DNA of 64,000 nucleotides, taken from positions 1 to 64,000 of the forward strand of contig JAEYQM010000061.1 of NCBI GenBank assembly GCA_023410025.1, given 5' to 3'. This stretch comes from Bacillota bacterium. GTDB lineage: Bacteria; Bacillota_I; Bacilli_A; ML615J-28; CAG-698. The notes beneath the pieces are model-generated. The model was not told the DNA's origin and did not search any database. It saw nothing but the letters and a program-made list of their open reading frames with translations. How positions within the stretch are numbered: position 1 is the first letter of the stretch; the number at the start of each line of letters is the position of its first letter. Made by a program: the position numbers and the translations under genes. Of the stretch, positions 7,724 to 16,982 are shown piece by piece.

Positions 7724-10357
7724 ATGAAAAAGATAATTTTAGTTGACGGAAATTCATTAATGTTTAGGTCATATTATGCAACTGCATATACTGGTAACTT
7801 AATGCAAAATAAAAAAGGTATTTATACAAATGCCATTTTTGGTTTTGTAAATATGATGAATTCTATATTGGAAGAGGAAAAGACAAATTTGTTTGTTGCA
7901 TTTGATGCAGGATCAAAAACTTTTCGTCACCAACAATTTGAAAGCTATAAAGGAACAAGAAAAGCATTACCAGATGAATTGTTAATGCAAATACCATATA
8001 TAAAAGAATACTTAGATATATTGAATGTGAAAAGGTTAGAACTTTTTGAATATGAAGCTGATGATTTAATTGCATCTATGGCAATTTTAGCCCAAAATGA
8101 GGGTTTTGATGAAATTAAAATAATAACAGGAGATAAAGACTTACTTCAATTAGTTGGGGGAAACATTAAGGTTTGTATCACAAGAAAAGGAGTAAAAGAA
8201 TTAGAAGAGTTTAACGAATCTAATTTCTTTGAAAAAATGGGTTTTTATCCAAATCAAGTTCCTGATTATAAAGGTTTAGTTGGAGACACATCGGATAACC
8301 TACCTGGAATAAAGGGAATTGGTGAAAAAACAGCCGTTAAGTTATTAACTGAATACCAAACTTTAGAAAATATAATTAATAATGCTGACCTTATAAAAGG
8401 TAAAATGAGTGAAACAATTAAGAATGGTAAGGATTCAGGAATAGAATGTAAACGTCTTGCCACTTTAGAAAAAAATGTAAATTTTGATTTTTCTATTGAT
8501 GATACTTTAGTAAAAGAGTATGATATCAATAAACTTTCAATGTTTTATACAGATTTAGAATTTGAATCCTTTTTAAATAGACTTAATGTTGAGAAAAAAG
8601 AGCAAATCGAATCAAGTAGAAAAAGTCAAGAAAAACTAGACTATATTGTTATTAACGATAATAGTTATGTGTTTAATTCAAATAGTTCAAGTTACATTAA
8701 TATTGAAATATTTGGAAGCAATTATTTAAAATCACAAATTCTTGGACTCGCTATATATAATGATAAAAAGAATTATTTTGTAACATTAAATGGATTACTT
8801 ACAAATACAAGTATTAGAAACTATTTAAATGGAAATATAGCCAAAAAGACTTTTGATATTAAAAAACTATATGTTGCTTTAAAAATAAATGGAATTGAAA
8901 TTAATAATGTTGATTTTGATTTGTTACTTGGTAGTTATATATTAAGTCCTGAATACGCAAATGAAGATTTCTCTAAAGTAGCAAGTAATTTTAATAATTT
9001 TGATGTAGTTTCAGATGATGTGATTTACGGACAAAACTTAAAAGCAATAGTACCACAAGACTATGTCTATCAAACAAATGCCATTAAAAAATGTCATGTT
9101 ATTGAAATTTTAGAAAAAGAAATTCTTGATAAGATAATTAATAATTATCAATTTAAACTATTTGATATGGAACTTAAACTTTCAAAAGTTTTAGGGGATA
9201 TGGAAATCAATGGTTTAAAAATTAATACAAATAGACTAAAAAAATTAGGTGAAGAATTTTTAGTCATTCAAGAAAATTATATGAATAAAATATATGAACT
9301 TGCTGGAATTACTTTTAATATTAATTCTCCAAAGCAAATTGCTGAAGTGTTATTTGAAAAATTAGGTTTACCTAGTGGAAAGAAAAACAAAACTGGCTTT
9401 AGTACAAATTCAGAAGTATTAGAAAAACTTGCAAAAGAATATGAAATAGCAAGAGTTATTTTAGACTACCGTGGAGTTACAAAATTAATATCAACATATA
9501 TTAATGGTTTATTTGAAGTAATTGATAATGAAGAATTTATTCATCCATTATATAAACAAGCTTTAACAGTCACAGGAAGATTATCAAGTACTGAACCAAA
9601 TATTCAAAACATGCCAATTAGAACCGAAATTGGTCAATCAATTAGAGAAATATTTGTTTCAAGATTTCCTGGTGGAAAAATTATGAGTAGTGACTACTCA
9701 CAAATTGAATTAAGGGTATTAGCACATATTGCCAATGATGAAAATATGATTAATATGTTTAAAAACAATACCGACTTTCATAGACAAACTGCAAGTCAAA
9801 TGTATGAAGTAAGTCTTGAAGATGTTACTAAAGAACAAAGAAGAGCTGCAAAAGCCATTAACTTTGGAATTATCTATGGTATGAGTGCATGGGGATTAAG
9901 TGAATCAATTAACATTACCCCTCTTGAAGCAAATCTATATATTAATAAGTATTTTGATACTTTCAAAGAAGTTAAAAAATATTTAGATAATACTATTAAT
10001 GATGCAAAGAAGAATGGTTATACAAAGACTATATTTAACCGAATTAGATATATTAAAGAAATTAATGATTCTAATAAATCATTAGTTGCTTTTGGTGAAA
10101 GAACAGCGATGAATTCTCCTATTCAAGGAAGTGCTGCTGATATTATAAAATTTGCTATGATTGCTGTAAGTGAAAGAATTAAAAATATGAAATCATACAT
10201 GATCGCACAAGTTCACGATGAATTAGTTTTTGATGTACATCCAGATGAAGTAGAACAAATGGAAAAAATAGTCAAAGATAGTATGGAAGAAGTTATCAGC
10301 TTAAAAGTGCCATTGATAGCGGAAGTAAAGAGTGGCGAGAACTGGCTTAAATCATAA
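7724..10357 (+). CDS. polA: DNA polymerase I
   Basis: The 877-residue protein repairs DNA and removes primers from Okazaki fragments. It begins with a 5'-3' exonuclease domain (MKKIILVDGNSLMFRSYYA, DKDLLQLV, GVVGDTSDN-like GLVGDTSDNLPGIKGIGEKT). The middle domain lacks the usual DxE of the 3'-5' exonuclease (YINIEIFG in its place), as in Bacillus PolA, so proofreading is probably absent. The family A polymerase domain has motif A (SSDYSQIELRVLAHIA), motif B (RRAAKAINFGIIYGMS) and motif C (AQVHDELVFDV). An AGAGGTG site precedes ATG 7724. It heads a block resembling the Bacillus polA-mutM-coaE-dnaB-dnaI region. Confidence 0.98.
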   Translation: MKKIILVDGNSLMFRSYYATAYTGNLMQNKKGIYTNAIFGFVNMMNSILEEEKTNLFVAFDAGSKTFRHQQFESYKGTRKALPDELLMQIPYIKEYLDILNVKRLELFEYEADDLIASMAILAQNEGFDEIKIITGDKDLLQLVGGNIKVCITRKGVKELEEFNESNFFEKMGFYPNQVPDYKGLVGDTSDNLPGIKGIGEKTAVKLLTEYQTLENIINNADLIKGKMSETIKNGKDSGIECKRLATLEKNVNFDFSIDDTLVKEYDINKLSMFYTDLEFESFLNRLNVEKKEQIESSRKSQEKLDYIVINDNSYVFNSNSSSYINIEIFGSNYLKSQILGLAIYNDKKNYFVTLNGLLTNTSIRNYLNGNIAKKTFDIKKLYVALKINGIEINNVDFDLLLGSYILSPEYANEDFSKVASNFNNFDVVSDDVIYGQNLKAIVPQDYVYQTNAIKKCHVIEILEKEILDKIINNYQFKLFDMELKLSKVLGDMEINGLKINTNRLKKLGEEFLVIQENYMNKIYELAGITFNINSPKQIAEVLFEKLGLPSGKKNKTGFSTNSEVLEKLAKEYEIARVILDYRGVTKLISTYINGLFEVIDNEEFIHPLYKQALTVTGRLSSTEPNIQNMPIRTEIGQSIREIFVSRFPGGKIMSSDYSQIELRVLAHIANDENMINMFKNNTDFHRQTASQMYEVSLEDVTKEQRRAAKAINFGIIYGMSAWGLSESINITPLEANLYINKYFDTFKEVKKYLDNTINDAKKNGYTKTIFNRIRYIKEINDSNKSLVAFGERTAMNSPIQGSAADIIKFAMIAVSERIKNMKSYMIAQVHDELVFDVHPDEVEQMEKIVKDSMEEVISLKVPLIAEVKSGENWLKS

Positions 10358-10364
10358 ATTTATA

Positions 10365-10393
10365 TTCACAAAACACATATAATTTGATATAAT
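10365..10393 (+). promoter_or_regulatory. Promoter of the nitroreductase-mutM-coaE-dnaBI unit
   Basis: TTCACA at 10365-10370 and TATAAT at 10388-10393 lie 17 bases apart, with a TG extended -10. The start codon follows 15 bases after the -10. Confidence 0.7.
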
Positions 10394-10408
10394 AAAAAGG
10401 AGATTAAA

Positions 10409-10909
10409 ATGGAAGTAATTAATAAAAGAAGAAGTGTAAGACAATTCAGTGATAAAGAAATTACTGATGAAGTTTTTGAAAAATTATTAAGAGCGGCTAT
10501 GCAAGCTCCAACAGCTAAAAATCAACAAGCTTGGAAATTTTTAGTTATAAGAAATAAAGATTCATTAAATAAACTAAGTGAAGTTTCAAATTTATTTGTT
10601 AATTGTAAAGCGGCCATTTTAATAATGGTTGATCAAACTAAGGCTACAGCTTTAGAAATGACTCCAGCTGATACCGGAGCATGTACACAAAATATATTAC
10701 TTGAATGTGTAGAATTAGGATTGGGTGCATGTTGGATTGGGACTGCAGGAAGAGAAAATAGAATAATGAAATTTAAAGAAGTATTTAATATACCTGATCA
10801 TTTATACCCATCCACAGCAGTTGTAATTGGATATCCAAAAGATGAAAATGCAAATTATTTTGTTGATAGATATGATCCAAGCAAAGTATATTATGAGGAA
10901 ATAAAATAA
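10409..10909 (+). CDS. Nitroreductase-family NAD(P)H oxidoreductase
   Basis: The 166-residue flavoprotein carries the nitroreductase signature. RRSVRQFSDKEI at the N-terminus binds FMN phosphate, and APTAKNQQAWKFLVI, GACTQNILLECVELGLGACWIG and IGYPKDEN follow. Such enzymes reduce nitro compounds, quinones or flavins with NAD(P)H; the natural substrate is not evident. AAAAGGAG precedes ATG 10409. The stop codon overlaps the start of mutM (TAATG), so it is the first gene of a DNA repair and replication operon, an unusual insertion between polA and mutM. Confidence 0.9.
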   Translation: MEVINKRRSVRQFSDKEITDEVFEKLLRAAMQAPTAKNQQAWKFLVIRNKDSLNKLSEVSNLFVNCKAAILIMVDQTKATALEMTPADTGACTQNILLECVELGLGACWIGTAGRENRIMKFKEVFNIPDHLYPSTAVVIGYPKDENANYFVDRYDPSKVYYEEIK

Positions 10910-11721
10910 TGCCAGAACTACCTGAAGTTGAGACTGTCAAGAACAGTCTTAAACAATTAGTATTAAATGAAAAAATAGTAAGTGTAAAAGTTTTTTATGA
11001 TAAAATAATTAAAAATCTATCACAAGAAGAGTTTGTATTAAAATTGGAAAATCAAACAATTTTGGATATAGAGAGATTAGGAAAATACTTAATTTTTATT
11101 CTTGATGATTATTATTTAATTTCCCATTTACGAATGGAAGGAAAGTATTACTTATCTCATGATGAGGAAATAAATAAACATGAACATATTATCTTTTATT
11201 TTAATAATAAAAATTTAAGATATCAAGATACAAGAAAATTTGGTACAATGTATTTATATGAAAAATCAATTGATATTTATATTGAAAAACCATTAAATAG
11301 TGTTGGTCTTGAACCATTCAATAATAAATTAACTGTTTCTTATTTAAAAGATAAATTTAAAAGAACAAATAGACCTATAAAAACAACATTGTTAGATCAA
11401 ACAATTATTGCGGGTTTAGGTAATATTTATGTTGATGAGGTATTATTCTTATCGAGACTTAAACCTACTACTCCTACATCAAGTTTAACTGATGAACAAA
11501 TTAAACTAATAATTGATTCAAGCATTATTGTCTTAAATAAGGCAATCAAATTAGGTGGGACAACTATTCGTAGTTTTACAGTAAATCATGATATTAGTGG
11601 AAGATTCCAAAATGAATTGTTAGTACATACAAAAAAGGTTTGTCCGGTATGTAATGGACCAGTTTTAAAAATTAGAGTAGGCGGTAGAGGCACATATTAT
11701 TGTGAGAATTGTCAGAAATAA
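10909..11721 (+). CDS. mutM: Formamidopyrimidine-DNA glycosylase
   Basis: MutM excises oxidised purines such as 8-oxoguanine and nicks the abasic site. The 270-residue protein has the essential N-terminus MPELPEVETV (Pro2 nucleophile, Glu3). The helix-two-turn-helix is LLDQTIIAGLGNIYVDEVLF. The C-terminal zinc finger has CPVC and CENC with catalytic Arg in GGRGTYYC. Length is normal. It overlaps the preceding nitroreductase gene and is followed by coaE after 11 bases. Confidence 0.97.
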   Translation: MPELPEVETVKNSLKQLVLNEKIVSVKVFYDKIIKNLSQEEFVLKLENQTILDIERLGKYLIFILDDYYLISHLRMEGKYYLSHDEEINKHEHIIFYFNNKNLRYQDTRKFGTMYLYEKSIDIYIEKPLNSVGLEPFNNKLTVSYLKDKFKRTNRPIKTTLLDQTIIAGLGNIYVDEVLFLSRLKPTTPTSSLTDEQIKLIIDSSIIVLNKAIKLGGTTIRSFTVNHDISGRFQNELLVHTKKVCPVCNGPVLKIRVGGRGTYYCENCQK

Positions 11722-11732
11722 GAGGTGACAAT

Positions 11733-12314
11733 ATGGTTATTGGGATAACTGGTGGAATTTCTAGTGGAAAGAGTACCATTTCAAAAATTTTAATTTCACG
11801 AAATTATAAACTTATCGATTGTGATCTAATTTCTAAAGAACTTACAAATATTGATGAAGTAGTTTTAGAAATAGCAGAAATATTTGGTGATGAAGTAATA
11901 GATGGAACAAATATAAACAGAAAGAAATTGGGAGAACTTATTTTCAATAATGAAACTAAAAAGAAACAACTTGAAAACATCATTCACCCGAGGGTTGTAC
12001 AAAAAGTAATTGATGAAATCAAAAGCTCGAAAGAAAAGATTATATTTGTTGATTGTCCATTATTATTTGAAGCAAAACTTGAATATTTATTTGATAAGAT
12101 TATAGTTGTCTATGTTAATTTTGAAACCCAAGTTAAAAGATTGATAAGTAGAGATAAAATAGATATTGATTTTGCATTAAAAAAAATAAATGCACAAATG
12201 AGATTAGATGATAAAGCGAAACTTGCTGATTTTGTAATAGATAACTCTTATAGTTTAGAAGAAACAATAAATCAATTAGATAATATAATAAGGAGTATAA
12301 AAAATGAAATTTAG
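11733..12314 (+). CDS. coaE: Dephospho-CoA kinase
   Basis: CoaE phosphorylates dephospho-CoA, the last step of CoA synthesis. The 193-residue protein has the P-loop GITGGISSGKST, the family stretch LIDCDLISKEL, HPRV in the CoA-binding part and the lid region RLISRD. ATG 11733 follows a GAGGTGA site at proper spacing; an earlier in-frame ATG overlaps the end of mutM and lacks such a site. The mutM-coaE pair is conserved in Bacilli. The 3' end overlaps the next gene. Confidence 0.96.
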   Translation: MVIGITGGISSGKSTISKILISRNYKLIDCDLISKELTNIDEVVLEIAEIFGDEVIDGTNINRKKLGELIFNNETKKKQLENIIHPRVVQKVIDEIKSSKEKIIFVDCPLLFEAKLEYLFDKIIVVYVNFETQVKRLISRDKIDIDFALKKINAQMRLDDKAKLADFVIDNSYSLEETINQLDNIIRSIKNEI

Positions 12315-12675
12315 AGATTACATATCAAATGATTTTCATACAGCTGAAGATCATTATATTGTAAGTTTAAGAACTAGGTATTATCGCAGTACCAAAGCTA
12401 ATGCTATTGAAAAGATTAAAGGAATAGTAAATAGAATAAAAGGTCAAATTAAACATCTTGATTTAGAAAGAGGAGAAATTTATTTTGAAACAGTGAAGTT
12501 CTCTTCAACCATTTCACTAGTTAGTACAAGTTATACAGAAACGGCTATTGATATTAATATGACAACATATTCAGTATTACCATTAGGTAAAGGAAAAAAA
12601 GAAATTGAAAAATTATATGAAATGATTGATAAAGAATTACAATTTATAGGTGTTTCTTTATTTAAAGGAAGGTAG
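12304..12675 (+). CDS. Protein of unknown function in the coaE-dnaB interval
   Basis: I do not recognise this 123-residue protein. It is soluble, without signal peptide or membrane helix. It has a basic first half (SLRTRYYRSTKANAIEKIKG, IVNRIKGQIKH) and a mixed alpha/beta pattern with many hydroxyl residues in the middle (FSSTISLVSTSYTETAIDIN). It begins inside the coaE 3' end (AGGAG, then ATG) and is followed 9 bases later by dnaB. In Bacillus the slot between coaE and dnaB holds nrdR; this protein has no zinc ribbon or ATP cone, so it is not NrdR. Confidence 0.75.
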   Translation: MKFRDYISNDFHTAEDHYIVSLRTRYYRSTKANAIEKIKGIVNRIKGQIKHLDLERGEIYFETVKFSSTISLVSTSYTETAIDINMTTYSVLPLGKGKKEIEKLYEMIDKELQFIGVSLFKGR

Positions 12676-12684
12676 AAATAGATT

Positions 12685-13956
12685 ATGGCAAATTTAATAT
12701 ATGAGAATCTAAGAGTTAATAATCATAAACACTTAAACAATGAAGATTATCGTAGTTTAACACTGTTATATTTGCCATTAGTAGGTGTTGATAGTTTTGC
12801 TGTATACTCAGTATTAAACAGTGTTGATAGCGAAGAAACATATAACTTTAAAAAAATATTAGATATTTTAAATTTCTCAAGTATGAGTATTTTAAATCAA
12901 TCAATAAATAAATTAGAGGGTGTTGGATTACTTAAAACATACTATAATGAAAATAAAGGTTATTATTTTGAAATAATACTCCCTCTATCATTTAGAGATT
13001 TTCAAAAATGTGAAGTATTATGTGGACTTCTTCAAACAGCAATTGGAACAATAGAATACGAAAGACTATTTGTAAATAAATCGACACGTGTGGTTGGATA
13101 CAAGAATGTAACTAAGAAGTTTAATGAAGTATTTACAACTTCTTCTAGAAATGTAAATAATATAATTAATAAATTATTTAAAGATCCAGTTGAACTTGAA
13201 AATAAGAATTTTAATTACACATTATTTAAAATATTATTTGATGATAATATTTTAAGCGAGGATGTATTAAATAATGCTGATTTTAAATCAAACATTGAAA
13301 AGATTAGTTTTGTTTATCATTTAAATGAAGAAGAAATGAAAGAAGTAATTGTAAAGACAATTGATGTAGATAAATCAATGGAATATGATGCTATTAGTAA
13401 AAACGCAAGAATTAAATTCAGTCAAAAAAATGATGGTGCCTTTCCAAAAATTGAAACAATCGAAAAGGATAATTTTATTTCCTCAATTGTTGATGATGAA
13501 ACTAGAGCCTTCCTTGTAGAGTTAGAATCAAAGTCAATTTCCGATACCCTTCAATCAATAAGTAATATTAAACCTTCAGTAGCCGAAATCAAACAATTTG
13601 AAACATTACAAACCAATACAGGCTTTTCTACTGGGGTTATCAATTTAATGATTCTATATGTTGATAAGATGAAAAATGGTGAATTGCCTTCTTACAATTA
13701 TTTTGAAAAATTAGCCAATGTGTGGGCAAGAGCAAAAATTAAGAATAGTTATGATGCATTAAAATATATTAACGAAGATAGAAACAAAGAAGTTAATACT
13801 GAATCAAAACCAACTAAAACCACTTCAAAACCAGTTAAAAATACTCCAGATTGGTATAAAACTTATATTGACAATATAGATAAGAAATATGTAAAATCGG
13901 ATATTGAATCTGAAGATGAAGAATTAAAAAATCTAGCAGAGGAATTATTTAATTAA
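12685..13956 (+). CDS. dnaB: Replication initiation/membrane attachment protein DnaB (Firmicute type)
   Basis: This is the Gram-positive primosome component, which helps load the replicative helicase; it is not the E. coli DnaB helicase. The 423-residue protein has N-terminal winged-helix-like DnaB/DnaD repeats (YRSLTLLYLPLVGVDSFAVY, LDILNFSSMSILNQSINKLE). The C-terminal DDBH2 region has GVINLMILYVDKMKNGELPS and YFEKLANVWARAKI, including the characteristic YxxxIAxxW-like helix. A Lys/Thr-rich linker and acidic tail follow. It is next to dnaI, its partner, with one base between the genes. Confidence 0.92.
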   Translation: MANLIYENLRVNNHKHLNNEDYRSLTLLYLPLVGVDSFAVYSVLNSVDSEETYNFKKILDILNFSSMSILNQSINKLEGVGLLKTYYNENKGYYFEIILPLSFRDFQKCEVLCGLLQTAIGTIEYERLFVNKSTRVVGYKNVTKKFNEVFTTSSRNVNNIINKLFKDPVELENKNFNYTLFKILFDDNILSEDVLNNADFKSNIEKISFVYHLNEEEMKEVIVKTIDVDKSMEYDAISKNARIKFSQKNDGAFPKIETIEKDNFISSIVDDETRAFLVELESKSISDTLQSISNIKPSVAEIKQFETLQTNTGFSTGVINLMILYVDKMKNGELPSYNYFEKLANVWARAKIKNSYDALKYINEDRNKEVNTESKPTKTTSKPVKNTPDWYKTYIDNIDKKYVKSDIESEDEELKNLAEELFN

Positions 13957-13957
13957 T

Positions 13958-14806
13958 ATGGATATAATCGATAAATTAAGAGAAGAAGTTCTAAGTGATA
14001 AGTATGTAAGAGAATTTGTATCAAAGTCACAACTTAATCAAGAACAAATCGACAATAATTTAATCAATTTCAAAATCTTTAAAGAAGCTAATGAAATATG
14101 TATTAATTGTAAGGGTAAAAAAATTTGTGCAATGGAAGACAATTTACAAAGATATCATTTACGTTATCATCATAGAAATGTTAGTTTAGTTTTAAAAAGA
14201 TGTGAGTTTGTTGATTCAGTAAATGAAGATATGCTTTCATATCATTTCTTTCCTGTAGCAATCAATCAAGAAAAACCTTACGTAATTGAATCAAGAAAAG
14301 AAATATATGTAAAGATAAAGGAATATTTAACTGACCCCAAAAACAAAAAAGGTCTATACATATATGGACCATTTGGAACGGGTAAATCATTTCTTATAAA
14401 TAATATTGCCTCAAAACTTTCAAAAATGGATATTAAAACAGCTATTGTATATTATCCTGATTTTGTAAGATTTGTTAAGGGTAATTTTGGTGATTCAAAA
14501 GTTGAAAACCTAATTAATGAATTTAAATATGTTGATGTTTTAATGCTAGATGATATTGGTGGAGAAAACAATACTTCATATATTCGTGATGAAATTTTGG
14601 GGCCAATATTACAATATAGAATGGTAGCCAAAAAACCAGTATTCTTTACATCAAATTTTTCAATTGAAGATTTAAGAAAACATCTTAAAGAAACAAAAGA
14701 AGGAATAGATGATATTAAAGGGGATAGAATAGTTGAGAGAATTCGTCAACTAACAAGTGAAACTTATTTGGCTGGTGAAAATTTACGCCAAAAAATTGAC
14801 AAATAA
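13958..14806 (+). CDS. dnaI: Primosomal helicase loader DnaI
   Basis: DnaI is the AAA+ loader that places the replicative helicase on DNA. Its 282 residues comprise an N-terminal zinc-binding domain (CINCKGKKICAMEDN, followed by a His-rich RYHLRYHHR) and a C-terminal ATPase domain. The ATPase has Walker A GPFGTGKSF at about 137, Walker B VLMLDDIGGE, and sensor FFTSNFS. It follows dnaB directly. Its last codons contain the -35 element of the thrS promoter. Confidence 0.95.
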   Translation: MDIIDKLREEVLSDKYVREFVSKSQLNQEQIDNNLINFKIFKEANEICINCKGKKICAMEDNLQRYHLRYHHRNVSLVLKRCEFVDSVNEDMLSYHFFPVAINQEKPYVIESRKEIYVKIKEYLTDPKNKKGLYIYGPFGTGKSFLINNIASKLSKMDIKTAIVYYPDFVRFVKGNFGDSKVENLINEFKYVDVLMLDDIGGENNTSYIRDEILGPILQYRMVAKKPVFFTSNFSIEDLRKHLKETKEGIDDIKGDRIVERIRQLTSETYLAGENLRQKIDK

Positions 14807-14824
14807 TATCTAAAGTGATATAAT
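14796..14824 (+). promoter_or_regulatory. Promoter of the T-box-thrS unit
   Basis: A perfect TTGACA (14796-14801) overlaps the end of dnaI. A perfect TATAAT (14819-14824) follows after 17 bases, with TG extended -10. Confidence 0.85.
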
Positions 14825-14831
14825 TTATTTA

Positions 14832-15044
14832 TAGCGATGATAAGGACTCGATTATTAAATTACTGTTTCAAGCGATTGTAGGATGGTGTAAGCTACATAA
14901 CAAGTTTTAATATTTACTACCTTTGAGCTGCCCTCGAAAGAAATGGCCGCATACCTGCGTTATTGGTTTGAGTCGTGCATGAAAAATGCAAATAAAGGTG
15001 GTACCGCTGTAATTTCAGTCCTTGATATTCAAGGACTTTTTTTG
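14832..15044 (+). ncRNA. T-box riboswitch (threonine) controlling thrS
   Basis: The leader has the distal stem I signature GGATGGTGTAAGC (14881-14893). A likely ACC threonine specifier lies at 14919-14921, just before TTTGAG. The conserved T-box sequence AAAGGTGGTACCGC is at 14995-15008. The intrinsic terminator GTCCTTG/CAAGGAC (15018-15036) with its T-run follows. Uncharged tRNA-Thr would pair with the specifier and the T-box, favour the antiterminator, and switch thrS on. The tRNA ligand is inferred from the downstream gene and the codon. Confidence 0.95.
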
Positions 15045-15062
15045 TATAAAAAGGAGATTAAT

Positions 15063-16982
15063 ATGAAAATAACATTTATCGATGGAAGTCAAAAAGAATT
15101 TGAAAATGGAAAAAGTGCTTACGATATAGCTAATAGCATTTCTCCATCACTTGCGAAAAAATCTATTTACGCAATTGTTAATAAACAAGAATATGATTTA
15201 ATGCGTCCAATTGAAGAAGATGCAACTTTAGAATTAAAATTTAAAGAAGATGCATTTGAGGTATTAAATCATTCTACAAGCCACGTAATGGCAACTGCAA
15301 TTAAAAGACTTTACCCAAATGCAACATTTGGTGTTGGTCCTGCAATTGAAGAAGGATTTTACTATGATGTAAATCCAGGTGAAGGAATTAAATTTACTGA
15401 AGCTGATTTAGAAAAGATTGAAAAAGAAATGAAGAAAATTGCTTCTGAAGATTTAAAATTCATTAGAACTGTTGTATCACGCGAAGAAGCATTAAAAAGA
15501 TTTGCTAACGACAAATACAAAACAGAAATAATTAATGAATTACCAGTGGATAGCACAATTACATTATATAATTGTGGAGAGTTTGTAGACTTATGTAGAG
15601 GACCACATTTACCATCAACTAAATATTCTAAAAATGTTAAATTATTAAATATTAGTGGTGCATATTGGCGTGGAGATTCTAATAATGAACAATTACAAAG
15701 AATCTATGGGGTTGCATTTTTTGAAAATGAAGAACTTGCAAAACACTTAGAAAACTTAAAAGAAAGAGAAAAAAGAGATCACCGTCGATTAGGCCGTGAA
15801 CTTGAATTATTCATGATTAGTGAATACGGACCAGGATTCCCATTCTGGTTACCAAAAGGAATGACTTTAAGAAAAACTCTTGAAAACTATTGGTACAAAA
15901 TTCATACAAGAGAAGGTTATCAATTTATCCAAACTCCAATTATGTTAAACAAAGAGTTATGGGAAGTATCAGGACACTGGTTTAACTATCGTGACAATAT
16001 GTATACTTCTGAAATTGATGATCGTGAATTTGCTATTAAACCAATGAACTGCCCTGGTGGATTATTAGTTTATAAGAATTCATTACACTCATATAAAGAT
16101 TTTCCATTAAGACTTGGTGAATTAGGATTAGTTCATCGCCATGAAGCAAGTGGTGCTTTAAATGGCTTATTTAGAGTTCGTACTTTTACACAAGATGATG
16201 CACATATTTTCTTAACTGAAGATCAAATTGTTAATGAAATTGCAAGATTAATTAAATTGTTTGATGAAGTTTATCGTGTATTTAAATTAGATTATAATAT
16301 TGAACTTTCAACAAGACCAGAAGAAAATTATATTGGTAATATTGCTGTTTGGGATAAAGCTGAAAAAGCATTAGCAGATGCTTGTAAAACTGCTGGACGT
16401 AACTTTAAAATTAACCCAGGAGATGGAGCATTTTATGGTCCAAAACTTGACTTTAAATTACGTGACTCAATGAACCGTATCTGGCAATGTGGTACAATCC
16501 AACTAGATATGAATCTTCCAGAAAGATTTGATATTACATACATTGATGAAAATGGAGAAAAACGTCGTCCAGTTATGTTACATAGAGCATTATTTGGATC
16601 AATTGAAAGATTCATTGGTGTAATCACAGAACACTTTGGTGGTGCATTCCCAACATGGTTAGCTCCAGTTCAAGTTAAGGTTTTACCAGTAAATAATAAT
16701 TATCATTTAGAATATGCAAATCAAGTAGCTCAACAATTACGTGAAATGGATGTAAGAATTGAACTAGATGACCGTGATGAAAAATTAGGATATAAGATTC
16801 GTGAAGCTCAAACTAAGAAAATCCCTTATCAAGTTGTAATTGGAGATAATGAAGTAAACTCTAACTCTGTAAATGTTCGTAAATATGGAGAAAACGATAG
16901 TGTGACAATGTCTATTGATGAATTTAAGAAAATGATTAAACATGAAATTGTTACACTAGGGGTTGAAGATGGAAACAGATAA
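15063..16982 (+). CDS. thrS: Threonyl-tRNA synthetase
   Basis: ThrS charges tRNA-Thr. The 639-residue protein has the full domain set. A TGS domain comes first (MKITFIDGSQKEFENGKSAY). The N2 editing domain has HSTSHVMATAIKR and CRGPHLPST. The class II catalytic core has MNCPGGLLVYK, RVRTFTQDDAHIF and RPVMLHRALFGSIERFIGVI. An anticodon-binding domain ends the protein. ATG 15063 follows AAAAGGAG; a longer in-frame reading from 14943 lies within the T-box RNA and is spurious. The 3' end overlaps the next gene. Confidence 0.98.
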   Translation: MKITFIDGSQKEFENGKSAYDIANSISPSLAKKSIYAIVNKQEYDLMRPIEEDATLELKFKEDAFEVLNHSTSHVMATAIKRLYPNATFGVGPAIEEGFYYDVNPGEGIKFTEADLEKIEKEMKKIASEDLKFIRTVVSREEALKRFANDKYKTEIINELPVDSTITLYNCGEFVDLCRGPHLPSTKYSKNVKLLNISGAYWRGDSNNEQLQRIYGVAFFENEELAKHLENLKEREKRDHRRLGRELELFMISEYGPGFPFWLPKGMTLRKTLENYWYKIHTREGYQFIQTPIMLNKELWEVSGHWFNYRDNMYTSEIDDREFAIKPMNCPGGLLVYKNSLHSYKDFPLRLGELGLVHRHEASGALNGLFRVRTFTQDDAHIFLTEDQIVNEIARLIKLFDEVYRVFKLDYNIELSTRPEENYIGNIAVWDKAEKALADACKTAGRNFKINPGDGAFYGPKLDFKLRDSMNRIWQCGTIQLDMNLPERFDITYIDENGEKRRPVMLHRALFGSIERFIGVITEHFGGAFPTWLAPVQVKVLPVNNNYHLEYANQVAQQLREMDVRIELDDRDEKLGYKIREAQTKKIPYQVVIGDNEVNSNSVNVRKYGENDSVTMSIDEFKKMIKHEIVTLGVEDGNR

